The notes: generated by a model from the sequence alone, not told the origin. A stretch of 64,000 nucleotides of DNA from Vibrio cortegadensis (GCF_024347395.1 NZ_AP025473.1:1302001-1366000); one strand, 5' to 3'. Positions 18,429 through 27,060 are shown, counted from the first letter of the stretch. Program-made: numbers and translations.

Positions 18429-19700
18429 TTAACGCTTCGCTTTGCCTCGGTTCTGATGAATTTTCAACTTAGCCTTCATTTTGCGCTTGTCGGCTGAGCG
18501 TCCTTTTTTATGTGGCGTGCGATCTTCTTCAACATCGCCAAGCAAACTCGGTTCAAAACCAGCTAACCACTCTTGCGGTAAGCGAGTATCAAGTAGCGTT
18601 TCTACCGCTTCAAGTAAGTATTCTTCGTCCCTACTCATTAGTGATACCGCTAAGCCTTCGTTACCTGCTCGGCCTGTTCGCCCAATTCGATGCACGTAAT
18701 CTTCCGCTTTGTAAGGTAATTCAAAGTTCACAACTTGTTCTAGTTGCTGAATATCCAGTCCCCTTGCGGCAACATCTGTCGCAATAAGAGCGCGTACTTT
18801 GCCTGATTTAAAATCATCGAGCGCTTTCTGACGTGCGCCTTGACTCTTATCTCCATGAATGGATGCTGCTTTGATCCCGTCCAATTTCAGCTCTTTGACA
18901 AGCACATCTGTTCCCTGTTTAGTCTTAGTAAAGACAAGAACTTGTTGCCAGTTTCGAGAGCCAATAAGATACGCCAATAACTCGCTTTTACGTTTTTTAT
19001 CAACGGGAAAGACAAGTTGCTTCACTTTATCTGCGGTGCTATTTGAAGGTGTGACTTGTATTTCAGTCGGATCACGCATCATATCGTGCGCTATTTTCTT
19101 TATCTTTTTATCAAACGTTGCCGAGAAAAATAAAGTCTGACGCTCATCGTTCATTCGACGAAGAATACGTTGGATATCAGGCATGAACCCCATATCTAGC
19201 ATACGATCGGCTTCATCAAGCACTAAAGTTTCAGTTTGGTTTAAAACAATGTTTTTCACAAAGAGGTGATCAATAAGACGCCCCGGAGTCGCCACCAAAA
19301 TATCAGCACCTCCTCGTAGATTCTTTGTTTGAACATGCATACTCGTTCCACCATAAGCAACAACGACTTTAACATCGCTACCTTCGGCATAACTTTCTAA
19401 ATTATCAAAGACCTGCTGAGCAAGCTCTCGCGTCGGAACCAAAATCAACGAACGAACCACTTTGCTATGAGACTCTCTATCAATTGGATTCTGGGATAAA
19501 CGTTGAATGATAGGGAAACCAAAAGCGGCCGTTTTCCCTGTTCCCGTTTGAGCGCCTGCTAATACATCTTTTCCTGCTAAAACATGAGGAATTGCGCGCT
19601 CTTGCACGCTAGTAGGTTGCGAAAAGTTCAGTTTCGCCAGTGTTGCGAGTATTGATTTGGAAAGACCTAATTGGTCAAAGGTAAGAGTGGTATCAGACAT
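18429..19700 (-). CDS. rhlE: DEAD-box RNA helicase, RhlE type
   Basis: The 423-residue protein has all core helicase motifs in order: Q-motif (FSQPTSVQERAIP), AQTGTGKT, PTRELA, GG, TPGRLID, DEAD, SAT, then domain 2 with VFTKT, ATDVAARGLDI and HRIGRTGRAG. It ends in a basic tail rich in Lys and Arg, typical of RhlE-group helicases that act in ribosome assembly and RNA decay. The RhlE assignment rests on overall similarity rather than a diagnostic motif; it could be another DEAD-box paralogue. A long 16-bp tandem repeat lies directly upstream of the start. Confidence 0.85.
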   Translation of the reverse strand: MSDTTLTFDQLGLSKSILATLAKLNFSQPTSVQERAIPHVLAGKDVLAGAQTGTGKTAAFGFPIIQRLSQNPIDRESHSKVVRSLILVPTRELAQQVFDNLESYAEGSDVKVVVAYGGTSMHVQTKNLRGGADILVATPGRLIDHLFVKNIVLNQTETLVLDEADRMLDMGFMPDIQRILRRMNDERQTLFFSATFDKKIKKIAHDMMRDPTEIQVTPSNSTADKVKQLVFPVDKKRKSELLAYLIGSRNWQQVLVFTKTKQGTDVLVKELKLDGIKAASIHGDKSQGARQKALDDFKSGKVRALIATDVAARGLDIQQLEQVVNFELPYKAEDYVHRIGRTGRAGNEGLAVSLMSRDEEYLLEAVETLLDTRLPQEWLAGFEPSLLGDVEEDRTPHKKGRSADKRKMKAKLKIHQNRGKAKR

Positions 19701-19760
19701 GAATTGCGCTCAAATATCAAAGAGGCGCGGATTGTAACAAAACTGTTCATCGCTTTCACG

Positions 19761-19968
19761 AATTACTGTGGTTCTTAATTACTGTAGTTTTTAGTTACTA
19801 CCGTTCTTAATTGCTATGGTTTTTAATTGCTAAGGTTTTTAATTGCTAAGGTTTTTAATTGCTAAAGTTCTCAATTGCTATAGCTGTTAGTTACCATCGC
19901 TCTTAGTTAACATGGCTCTTAGTTAACATCGCTCTTAGTTAACATGGCTCTTAGTTACTGAGCCCTTT
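19761..19968. repeat. Thirteen tandem copies of a 16-bp unit
   Basis: Reading from 19761, the sequence divides without gaps into 13 units of exactly 16 bp. The first half follows AATTGCTAAGGTTTTT and the second half drifts to AGTTAACATGGCTCTT. Neighbouring copies differ by 0-5 bases, and two adjacent copies are identical. No spacers separate them, so this is a minisatellite and not a CRISPR. It lies between rhlE and a 41-aa gene, both of which point left. No open reading frame was seen through it. Function unknown. Confidence 0.95.
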
Positions 19969-19979
19969 AATATAGATTT

Positions 19980-20003
19980 AGCCAGCACATGATTGTGCTG
20001 GCT
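19980..20003 (-). terminator. Hairpin downstream of the 41-aa gene
   Basis: AGCCAGCACA / TGTGCTGGCT stem (10 bp, 4-nt loop) starting 12 bp after the stop codon of the small gene on the minus strand. No T run follows, so it may be a weak or Rho-assisted terminator or an RNA-stabilising structure. Confidence 0.5.
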
Positions 20004-20014
20004 ACAACGGTTAT

Positions 20015-20140
20015 CTATTTATTTGCAAAAATGCTATCAGCAAGCTCTTCAACTGCCTGCTCATATTCGGATAAGTCGATGCCTATTTCGATTGCATCCA
20101 AGAGCTCCAAGCTCTCTTCATTGGTTGTTTGGTCACTCAT
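20015..20140 (-). CDS. Small acidic protein of 41 residues
   Basis: ATG at 20140-20138 opens a 41-codon frame ending in TAG at 20015. A strong ribosome site, GGAGGT, lies six bases before the ATG, and a stable hairpin follows the stop. The product begins MSDQTTNEESLELLD and ends ADSIFANK. It is strongly acidic, mostly predicted helical, and has no Cys, signal peptide or TM segment. I do not recognise a family. The ribosome site, clean end and hairpin make it a real gene candidate of a class often missed by length cut-offs. Confidence 0.6.
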   Translation of the reverse strand: MSDQTTNEESLELLDAIEIGIDLSEYEQAVEELADSIFANK

Positions 20141-20363
20141 TATTGACCTCCATTTCTTGTACACAAAATAGATGGGCTGTTAGTTCAGTGTGTGAAATCA
20201 TCTTAAGACGACAAACCCATCGTTTATTTTTAAAAGCCACCGTGCCTTTATATCTACCTTATATGACAGTTTGCTAACGATCTAAAGATAATTCTCAAAC
20301 TAATATGAACAACATCATAAGTAAACGTTTGCTTATGACTGTACTACCGTGCCACATAATGAC

Positions 20364-20381
20364 TGTAAACAAAAAATTACA
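20364..20381 (+). promoter_or_regulatory. TyrR-like box upstream of the aromatic amino-acid permease
   Basis: TGTAAA-N6-ATTACA, one mismatch from the TyrR consensus TGTAAA-N6-TTTACA. It lies 168 bp before the permease start and just before the leader ORF. A CATAAT -10-like element lies at about 20354-20359, so a bound regulator would cover the start-site region. In E. coli tyrP and mtr are TyrR targets. Confidence 0.55.
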
Positions 20382-20395
20382 TCAAGGAAATAATA

Positions 20396-20488
20396 ATGTA
20401 CAAAAGTGATTGCTTTGCACTTAATTATTCTTCAAAATGCGATAAAAGCAGTAGATACGACACACAAGAATGGCCAATCGCCAAATAA
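20396..20488 (+). CDS. Possible 30-residue leader peptide upstream of the permease
   Basis: ATG at 20396 is preceded by AAGGAAA at good spacing and opens a 30-codon frame ending at TAA 20486-20488. The peptide has three aromatic residues clustered near its end (Tyr21, Trp26, with Pro27) and one each at Tyr2, Phe7 and Tyr11. It overlaps the start of the longer open frame of the permease. A short, well-initiated ORF with Trp-Pro next to its end, before an aromatic amino-acid permease, recalls tnaC-type arrest leaders. It does not match the canonical TnaC Trp-to-terminal-Pro spacing. It could be a chance ORF. Confidence 0.35.
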   Translation: MYKSDCFALNYSSKCDKSSRYDTQEWPIAK

Positions 20489-20531
20489 AAGTATCTACAA
20501 CATCTTGAAATGTAAAATTAAGAATACACTC

Positions 20532-21734
20532 ATGACATCAAAAATCTTTGGCAGTACTTTAATCATTGCTGGAACCACCATTGGTGCTGGTATGCTAGCT
20601 CTACCACTAGCATCAGCAGGCATCGGGTTTGGAACATCCCTCATCATAATGCTTTTTCTTTGGGGGCTAATGGCTTTCACAGCACTATTAATGCTAGAAG
20701 TCCATCAATACGCAGGTAGTGATGCAACTCTCCATACCCTCGCAAAACAGATTTTGGGTACGAAAGGAAAGTTTATTGCTAGCTTTTCCATGCTGTTCCT
20801 TTTCTACTCTCTCTGTGCGGCCTACATTGCGGGTGGAGGCGCTCAATTTACAGAACGTTTAAACAGCCTAGATATGGGTGTCGTGAACCAAACCTCAGGA
20901 ACCCTATTATTTACTCTGCTTGTCGCAATGGTCGTGACTGTCGGAACAAGTACTGTAGATAAGGTAAACCGCGTACTATTTACATTAAAATTAGTCGCCA
21001 TGGTGTTCGTACTCACCTTTCTTGCGCCAAATGTCACTGAGTCTTACCTTCTGAGTATGCCTATGCAGCAAGGTTTAGTTGTAGCGGCAATCCCAGTGAT
21101 TTTTACCTCATTTGGTTTCCACGGCAGTATTCCAGCTATTGTGAAGTACTTGGGCGGTGAAACAAAAGCATTGAAGAAAGCGATCGTGATTGGCTCTGCT
21201 CTACCGCTGGTTATTTACATTTTATGGCAAATCGTCACACTGGGTGTGATCAGCCAGTCCGTATTAGTCAACAATTCAGGCCTAAGTGCGTTACTAAACA
21301 CGCTTTCACAAACTGTACATAATTCCAACTTAGCGAACATTGTTGGGGTTTTTGCGGATCTTGCGCTAGTAACTTCGTTTCTAGGTGTGAGCCTAGGCCT
21401 ATTCGAATACATGGGTGATACGCTTAACAAACAACAAGGTACGAAAAATCGAGTTCAGTCTGCTCTTATTACTTTTGTTCCGCCACTATGCTTCGCTCTC
21501 TTTTACCCGCAAGGGTTTATTATGGCACTTGGGTACGCTGCCATAGCCCTTGCTATACTTGCTGTATTGTTACCTGCAGTCATGGCTCATACTGTAAGAA
21601 AAAATGGCAATAATGATCAATTTTACCAAGTTAAAGGCGGTAATCTTTCATTAGTTTTTAGTGGCATTTGTGGCTGTGTTATCATTGGAGCTCAATTGTT
21701 AATAAGTTTTGGCATTCTAAGCCCGCTTGGTTAA
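20532..21734 (+). CDS. Aromatic amino-acid permease (TyrP/Mtr/TnaB family)
   Basis: The 400-residue inner-membrane protein has about 11 hydrophobic helices and starts with the family signature FGSTLIIAGTTIGAGMLALPLASAG. FTSFGFHGSIPAIVKYLGG is the other conserved block. It imports tryptophan or tyrosine with protons. The open frame reaches 20406, but Met at 20532 gives the normal family length (about 400-415) and begins the protein right at the signature. Which aromatic amino acid it prefers cannot be told. A TyrR-like box and a possible leader peptide lie upstream, which supports regulation by aromatic amino acids. tnaA is not adjacent. Confidence 0.88.
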   Translation: MTSKIFGSTLIIAGTTIGAGMLALPLASAGIGFGTSLIIMLFLWGLMAFTALLMLEVHQYAGSDATLHTLAKQILGTKGKFIASFSMLFLFYSLCAAYIAGGGAQFTERLNSLDMGVVNQTSGTLLFTLLVAMVVTVGTSTVDKVNRVLFTLKLVAMVFVLTFLAPNVTESYLLSMPMQQGLVVAAIPVIFTSFGFHGSIPAIVKYLGGETKALKKAIVIGSALPLVIYILWQIVTLGVISQSVLVNNSGLSALLNTLSQTVHNSNLANIVGVFADLALVTSFLGVSLGLFEYMGDTLNKQQGTKNRVQSALITFVPPLCFALFYPQGFIMALGYAAIALAILAVLLPAVMAHTVRKNGNNDQFYQVKGGNLSLVFSGICGCVIIGAQLLISFGILSPLG

Positions 21735-21760
21735 CTAGATTGAATTCACACTTAACTTTT

Positions 21761-21776
21761 GATGACTTAGATCACA
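21761..21776. promoter_or_regulatory. Candidate CRP site upstream of the chemoreceptor
   Basis: GATGA-N6-TCACA, with a perfect right half-site and three of five matches in the left half relative to TGTGA-N6-TCACA. It lies about 110 bp before the chemoreceptor start. It is before the hairpin at 21819, so its use for this gene is uncertain. Confidence 0.35.
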
Positions 21777-21818
21777 CTTATTAAAAGTCACTTACTGTGG
21801 GTTTCACAAGAAAGTGCG

Positions 21819-21846
21819 ATAGAGCACATTAAAATGTGCTCTATTT
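21819..21846 (+). terminator. Hairpin between permease and chemoreceptor
   Basis: ATAGAGCACAT / ATGTGCTCTAT stem (11 bp) with a 4-nt loop followed by TTTCG. The stem is strong but the T tract is short. Probably ends the permease transcript, though it lies 85 bp after the stop. Confidence 0.5.
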
Positions 21847-21885
21847 CGTAAGAATGGCTCAATATAATTTTGCTGCGGAGCATTT

Positions 21886-23316
21886 ATGAAGGAAGTACAA
21901 TTTAGGACGATTGATCGCCTATTTATAAAGATGTCAATTAATGACAAGATGTGGGTGATATTTGCACTCTTTTTAGTAGCGTTGACCGCAACCGCTGGGG
22001 CTCGTTATTTCAATAGTATTGATCAAATTGAATCACAATCTATCACTGCTGCCGAATACAAACTGCAAGGAATGCTATCTAATTCAGATCTAGATGTTCT
22101 TTCCGCCTCTTCTTTACGTAAAAGTAACGGTGTGCAATCAACTCAATATACAAATGGTGTGGTTACCGTTAGTGCTACTCATTCTTCAGGTCAAGCATTT
22201 ACCCTTACAGAAAATGTAAAACAACTTGAAGGCGATAAAAAACAACAGGCCTTAACTTCATTTTTCCTAACTTACCTTTGGGCTGTTCCTTTTGGTATTT
22301 TTGTATACTGGGTTGCGACTTTCCTAGGTGGTGCTTTGTGGGTTCTATTTAGTACTACAGAAAAAATTGGGGCGGGTGATCTTACTTCACGCTTAGGCTT
22401 CCACCCTGGACGTGATGAGTTTGGCACTATCGGTTGCGCATTAGATAAATCGATGGATACGCTAACAGAACTTGTGGTTAGCGTTAAAGAGAGTGCTGAA
22501 ACACTTAGCAATACTTCATCTTCGTTTGAAGGCGAAATGAAGCAGAGCGAAGCACAAATCACCAATCAATATGCGTCTTTAGATTCAGTTGCAACGGCAA
22601 TGGAACAGATGACAGCCTCAGCTCAGGAAGTCTCTAACATCGCTCAACAAGCGACAGGACAAACCGATCAGGATGCTAAACATGTTGCTTCAAGTCACCA
22701 GCGTGTTCAGCAAGCAATTAATGAAATTGGCCAGTTGTCTCAATATATCGAGCAAGCGTCAAATTCAGTAGCAACCTTGAATGAAAACACGACTCAAATA
22801 AACGAAGTTATCACAACCATTAATGCGATTTCTGAACAAACCAACCTACTCGCATTAAACGCAGCCATTGAGGCAGCGCGTGCAGGCGAACAAGGTCGTG
22901 GTTTTGCTGTCGTGGCAGATGAAGTAAGAACTTTAGCGAGTCGTACTCAAGCAGCGACTGTCGAAATTCAAGCGATGATCGAGAAATTACAATCAGAAAG
23001 CCAAAATATTGCCAATATCACTCAGCAAACAGTTAGCCAAGCACATACAAGCAGCGACTTAATTTCTGATATTGGAAGTGATGTGAGTTCAATTGCGAAT
23101 TCAGCAACCACCTTAATGGATATGAGTATTCAAATCTCTACATCTGCTGAAGAGCAGAGCGCAGTTGCGAATGATATTGCAGCAGAGTTAAGTGATATCC
23201 GAACTCAATCCAATACCCTTAAATCTGTTGCTGAACAATCTTCGGCTGGTATTTCGAACCTTACAGAAGCATCGAATTCACTCGGAGAAGTACTGAAACG
23301 TTACCGCACGGTTTAA
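21886..23316 (+). CDS. Methyl-accepting chemotaxis protein
   Basis: The 476-residue receptor has TM1 at about 24-45, a short periplasmic domain of about 85 residues and TM2 at about 128-158. A HAMP domain (GAGDLTSRLGFHPGRDEFG) and the long cytoplasmic coiled coil follow. The kinase-control tip reads EQTNLLALNAAIEAARAGEQ, with GRGFAVVADEVRTLA after it. The periplasmic part is too short for a Cache or four-helix ligand domain, so it may sense a small signal or bind a partner protein. There is no C-terminal CheR-binding pentapeptide. GGAG precedes the start and a strong terminator follows. Confidence 0.93.
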   Translation: MKEVQFRTIDRLFIKMSINDKMWVIFALFLVALTATAGARYFNSIDQIESQSITAAEYKLQGMLSNSDLDVLSASSLRKSNGVQSTQYTNGVVTVSATHSSGQAFTLTENVKQLEGDKKQQALTSFFLTYLWAVPFGIFVYWVATFLGGALWVLFSTTEKIGAGDLTSRLGFHPGRDEFGTIGCALDKSMDTLTELVVSVKESAETLSNTSSSFEGEMKQSEAQITNQYASLDSVATAMEQMTASAQEVSNIAQQATGQTDQDAKHVASSHQRVQQAINEIGQLSQYIEQASNSVATLNENTTQINEVITTINAISEQTNLLALNAAIEAARAGEQGRGFAVVADEVRTLASRTQAATVEIQAMIEKLQSESQNIANITQQTVSQAHTSSDLISDIGSDVSSIANSATTLMDMSIQISTSAEEQSAVANDIAAELSDIRTQSNTLKSVAEQSSAGISNLTEASNSLGEVLKRYRTV

Positions 23317-23343
23317 TCCGATCTAACGTTTGTGCCCATTACT

Positions 23344-23374
23344 AATAAAGCGCTCAGTGAGCGCTTTATTTTTA
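23344..23374 (+). terminator. Terminator after the chemoreceptor gene
   Basis: AATAAAGCGCTCA / TGAGCGCTTTATT stem (13 bp) with a minimal loop followed by TTTTAT, 28 bp after the stop. The remaining 240 bp to the next gene shows nothing else recognisable. Confidence 0.88.
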
Positions 23375-23614
23375 TCTATTCATCTTCAGAATGTACTTCA
23401 CATCGAGCAAGCAGTTAGACGAAGTTTACGTCTATGGACAACTTTGGGTACTTTCAACAACCTCAATAACAGCATTATTTCATTCCAATAACCAGTACTT
23501 GAATCGCGTCTCATTTTTTACACATAAATAAGTTTTTGTATGCTCAAAAGTTAGACAAAAGGAGTAATCTTAATTGATAAGGATTTTCCTTACTTTTGCT
23601 GCCAGGGATCCAAT

Positions 23615-23830
23615 ATGATAAAAATAAAACCAGAACTAAACAATGACGTTGTATGCCCGCTCTGCCACCATGACGAGTACCTACTATCAGAAAGTGGTGA
23701 AAAGTTTACATGTGGATCGTGTGGTTTTCATACCAAACAATTCAAATCTATTATCAAAAACAACCATCACCATTTTCAGCATCAACGCCAACACACATAT
23801 GTATATCTATCTAACAGTGTGTATCACTAA
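23615..23830 (+). CDS. Small zinc-ribbon protein (71 residues)
   Basis: The short ORF has two CxxC knuckles (CPLC at about 19-22 and CGSC at about 33-36), the pattern of a zinc ribbon, in the first 45 residues. A His-rich tail (HHH..QHQRQH) follows. AGGGAT lies before the ATG at reasonable spacing. The 3' end overlaps the convergent HAD gene by 20 bp. The zinc-ribbon half looks genuine and resembles small Vibrio proteins of unknown function. The tail is unusual and may be a recent extension into the intergenic region. Confidence 0.6.
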   Translation: MIKIKPELNNDVVCPLCHHDEYLLSESGEKFTCGSCGFHTKQFKSIIKNNHHHFQHQRQHTYVYLSNSVYH

Positions 23831-24491
23831 TCCAACTCTCAATTTCACCTAAGTGATGGATGTGTGTGACACTTGGCAAATCAACTTTTGTTGCAGACAT
23901 TCCATTACATAGCTGGATTGTTTTCACTCCGGCATCAACACCTGCTTGCACGCCTTTTTTTGTGTCATCAACGTACAGACATTCTGATGGTAAGAAACCC
24001 ATACTCATCGCAGAATACATAATTAAGTCAGGTTCTGGCTTCCAACTATTGGTATCAAACGCTGAAAATATTTTCCCATCAAAACTATCTAGTAGACCCG
24101 TTAAAGAGAGTGAATATTGCACTTTATCTTTTGGTCCATTTGATGCCACGCAAAACTCAATTTGATTTTTTTCTAAAAATTGAATAAGTGATCTAGCGCC
24201 ATTCATTGGCTTCAACTCGGCTTGAAATAAGAGGCTAACTTGCTCTCGATACATTGGTTCTAAAACATCTAATGAAATATTTAAACCAACACGAGCATTA
24301 GTTTCAGATAATATATCTGCCAATTTTCCACCCTGAAAATGCTCGATACTTTCATGAAGAGTTAACTCTGCCCCAAATGAAGTAAATACATTCACTAGTG
24401 CTTGGCAACAGAGCTTTTCACTATCGATTAGCGTTCCATCACAATCGAAAATGACACACTTTATTGAACTTGGCATTGCTCTCTTAGTCAT
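23811..24491 (-). CDS. yieH: HAD-superfamily phosphatase, YieH-like
   Basis: The 226-residue HAD-IA hydrolase has motif I FDCDGTLIDSE (nucleophile Asp16, acid Asp18), motif II CVASNG, a KPEPDL motif III and motif IV VDDTKKG. A helical cap sits between motifs I and II. The length and the SEKLCCQAL cap start match E. coli YieH, which dephosphorylates 6-phosphogluconate; other sugar phosphates are possible. It is likely monocistronic and converges on the zinc-ribbon ORF. Confidence 0.8.
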   Translation of the reverse strand: MTKRAMPSSIKCVIFDCDGTLIDSEKLCCQALVNVFTSFGAELTLHESIEHFQGGKLADILSETNARVGLNISLDVLEPMYREQVSLLFQAELKPMNGARSLIQFLEKNQIEFCVASNGPKDKVQYSLSLTGLLDSFDGKIFSAFDTNSWKPEPDLIMYSAMSMGFLPSECLYVDDTKKGVQAGVDAGVKTIQLCNGMSATKVDLPSVTHIHHLGEIESWISDTHC

Positions 24492-24680
24492 AACTTGCCC
24501 TATATTTCGAACATTAAGTTATATACTATTTCATTCATTGGCATGATTCTGTGCATAGCTAACAGATTTATCTTGAGACCAAGTTTTGCTTTACAAAATA
24601 GAATATTGGTCACTGTATTGAGCAATAAATTGATCGTTCAGGTGAAATATTGACGAAAATACTAACATCAAATAAATATT

Positions 24681-26483
24681 CTATACTGCGTTTACGATTT
24701 TCGAGTTACCGTCTGGGTAGGTATTTCGAATTTTGACGAACTCCTCGATGTTTTCGAGCAACAAAGTGGTCAAATCAGGATCAAACTGCAACCCCTGTTC
24801 AGCTTCAAACCATGCAACGACTCTCTCGATAGGCCAAGCATCTTTGTAGCAACGTTGACTTAGAAGTGCATCAAAAACATCGGCAATCGCAGTGATACGA
24901 GCAAAGATATGAATATTTGTCCCGGACTTTTGTTGAGGATATCCATTACCATCCCACCTTTCATGATGCTCATTGGCAATAATGGCAGCTAAGTTCGTTA
25001 AGTCACCATTACTCGTCTTCAGCAGATTGAAGCCTACCGTGGTATGTTGCTGCATGATCTTCCACTCGCTCGCTGTCAATTTGCCTGGCTTGTCTAAAAT
25101 AGCTTCAGGTACGGCAATTTTTCCAACATCGTGCATAGGACTAATGATTTCGATAATCTCAATTTCACGATGGCTCAAACCTTTCAGCTTGGCCAACAGA
25201 GCAGACAAAATTGCCACACGCTTAACATGATTGCCCGTTTCACCAGAACGAGTTTCAATCGCTTCGCCTAGAACATGGATCATCTCTTTTTGTACGCCAA
25301 CGGTACGTTTTTGAAGAGAGAGAATTTTTGAGTTCTTCTTTGCCAGTTCACGCTTTTGTCTCAGCATGACAGATTGTGTAATGATAACTAGAAACAAAGA
25401 AATAATAATAATCCCAGCACCTAAAAGTAATCTGAAATTATCTTCAAGAAATGATTTTGGCTTATTTAAAATGACAACGGATTTAGGCAATAGATCCTGT
25501 TCTATCCCGAACTTAATCATAACCTCATAATCAAATGTGGGAAGGTTGACATTAGGGAAGCGAAGAGCTTTAGTAAAGTTCATAGGAATATACTGATCAA
25601 GAGCTTGAACCGCTTCTACACCCATATTTTCGGAATGGTTCACGTACCCCCCCAAAATACCGTTATCAATATAGAAATCCCAAAAGACAAAAACTGGGGC
25701 AGCACTTTTCTTACCAATCACAGATGAGATATTCTCATAAGTATGGTAGATGCCTTTATCTAATTCTGTATTAAAATGCGTTAATATCACTGCATCATCA
25801 GGCGACACTGTTGACAGTAAATCCCCTGCAGCATTCAACGTTTGATCTCTCACCTCGACGAGATTGACGTCTGGTAGATTAGATATAATCGGTAAAGCCT
25901 TATTTCTAATTAACTCCGAGGTCGTACTTCTGTCCGATAAATAATAAATATTCTTTATATCTTTTCTGAGTTTTATTATTTCAGATATATTTCCTTCGAC
26001 ATTATCTCGCTCATAAAGAGTTGCAGTATAATCAGAGACGGAATCTAATCGTGCTGATAAGTCATTTATGCCTACAGCAATAATTGGAATCGTTCTATTG
26101 GGGATGATATTCGTTTTATTTAATAAACGAACAGCATTATCATCAGTTGCGATTACTGCATCGAATGGGTATGCATTGTATTTAACTCTAAAGTAACGCT
26201 CTAATTCTTGATAGTAATCATTGGTGTTAATTCTTTTCGTATCAAGATATTCAACTGATACTTTGACAGGTGTTGATGCTAAAGACAGAGCTTTATCGAT
26301 CCCATTTTGCAAATCACGAGTCCACTGATAGGAAGGATCATATGAGTGAATGATAAGGATCCGCTTGAAGGGATGCTCAACAGTTTTGGCTGCTTCTAAA
26401 AGTTGATTCACTTCATTAGCTTGAAGGAACATAGAAAATGCACTGAAAAAAGCCAACAAACTCATTTTCAATACAAATGACAT
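24681..26483 (-). CDS. HD-GYP c-di-GMP phosphodiesterase with periplasmic substrate-binding-protein-like sensor
   Basis: The protein has a signal/TM segment, then about 310 residues that resemble ABC transporter substrate-binding proteins of the TrpX/YckB type (RILIIHSYDPSYQWTRDLQNGI, then AVIATDDNAV). One TM helix follows (about 350-375), a short coiled linker and a C-terminal HD-GYP domain. The HD motif is HDVGKIAVP and the GYP region EHHERWDGNGYP, so c-di-GMP hydrolysis is expected. The frame starts with GTG at 26498; ATG at 26483 is used here, but neither has a clear ribosome site. It senses an unknown small periplasmic ligand. Confidence 0.88.
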   Translation of the reverse strand: MSFVLKMSLLAFFSAFSMFLQANEVNQLLEAAKTVEHPFKRILIIHSYDPSYQWTRDLQNGIDKALSLASTPVKVSVEYLDTKRINTNDYYQELERYFRVKYNAYPFDAVIATDDNAVRLLNKTNIIPNRTIPIIAVGINDLSARLDSVSDYTATLYERDNVEGNISEIIKLRKDIKNIYYLSDRSTTSELIRNKALPIISNLPDVNLVEVRDQTLNAAGDLLSTVSPDDAVILTHFNTELDKGIYHTYENISSVIGKKSAAPVFVFWDFYIDNGILGGYVNHSENMGVEAVQALDQYIPMNFTKALRFPNVNLPTFDYEVMIKFGIEQDLLPKSVVILNKPKSFLEDNFRLLLGAGIIIISLFLVIITQSVMLRQKRELAKKNSKILSLQKRTVGVQKEMIHVLGEAIETRSGETGNHVKRVAILSALLAKLKGLSHREIEIIEIISPMHDVGKIAVPEAILDKPGKLTASEWKIMQQHTTVGFNLLKTSNGDLTNLAAIIANEHHERWDGNGYPQQKSGTNIHIFARITAIADVFDALLSQRCYKDAWPIERVVAWFEAEQGLQFDPDLTTLLLENIEEFVKIRNTYPDGNSKIVNAV

Positions 26484-26550
26484 TTTTTGAAGTACCACTT
26501 TAGAGGGAGAACTTTAATGATACTTCAAACATTACAATTGTTACTAGCCT

Positions 26551-27060
26551 TTACTGCTTCTCTACCCACACTTCACAATCATTAGTGTGACTTTGTTTCC
26601 AATAACGCCAAAGCTGGTAAGTAAATTTCTCGATGTCATCTTCATTATCATTGTGCCATGCTAAATCTGATATGAGACATTCAATATCATCACAACTAAC
26701 CATTGCCGCAGCCACAGGCTCACCGGACTTAAAGCCAACATACAGTTCATGATCAGAAGATAGAATAATCTGAGTAAGAAATTCAATAATATTGGATTGG
26801 TCGCGATCCAATTTCCATTTCTTAGACTGGATTATAGAAAACATAATCGTCAGCCGATGAAAATCAACCAAGTAGATCTCATCAACCACATCATCCCCAT
26901 GGCTAAGCATGGTATCGAGCTCTTGATAATGTTTAGTTTCTAAGCTTTTTACATACAGATCTCTACCCAACAAGCTTTCTGATGTTGGAAAGTCCACATC
27001 GACTTGCCCAAGTAACCAGTGGTTTTTCTTTTCTACGATGTTTGGCGTGGTTTTATTCAT
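26551..27060 (-). CDS. Hypothetical protein of 169 residues
   Basis: I do not recognise a family with certainty. The product starts MNKTTPNIVEKKNHWLLGQ and is acidic in its C-terminal half. Residues 105-130 (ELYVGFKSGEPVAAAM) resemble the central strand and loop of an acetyltransferase-like fold, but no acetyl-CoA-binding motif is clear. The frame is open to 27192. The extra 44 residues look unlike the rest, so Met at 27060 is preferred; the ribosome site is weak. It ends 52 bp before the HD-GYP start on the same strand and could be co-transcribed with it. Confidence 0.6.
   Translation of the reverse strand: MNKTTPNIVEKKNHWLLGQVDVDFPTSESLLGRDLYVKSLETKHYQELDTMLSHGDDVVDEIYLVDFHRLTIMFSIIQSKKWKLDRDQSNIIEFLTQIILSSDHELYVGFKSGEPVAAAMVSCDDIECLISDLAWHNDNEDDIEKFTYQLWRYWKQSHTNDCEVWVEKQ

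Noticed and set aside
19761..19968. CRISPR array
   Set aside because: The units are contiguous 16-bp copies without unique spacers, and no cas gene is nearby.
20396..20488. Canonical TnaC leader
   Set aside because: The peptide does not have the Trp12-Asp16-Pro24-stop arrangement, and tnaA is absent. It is kept only as a possible leader of another type.
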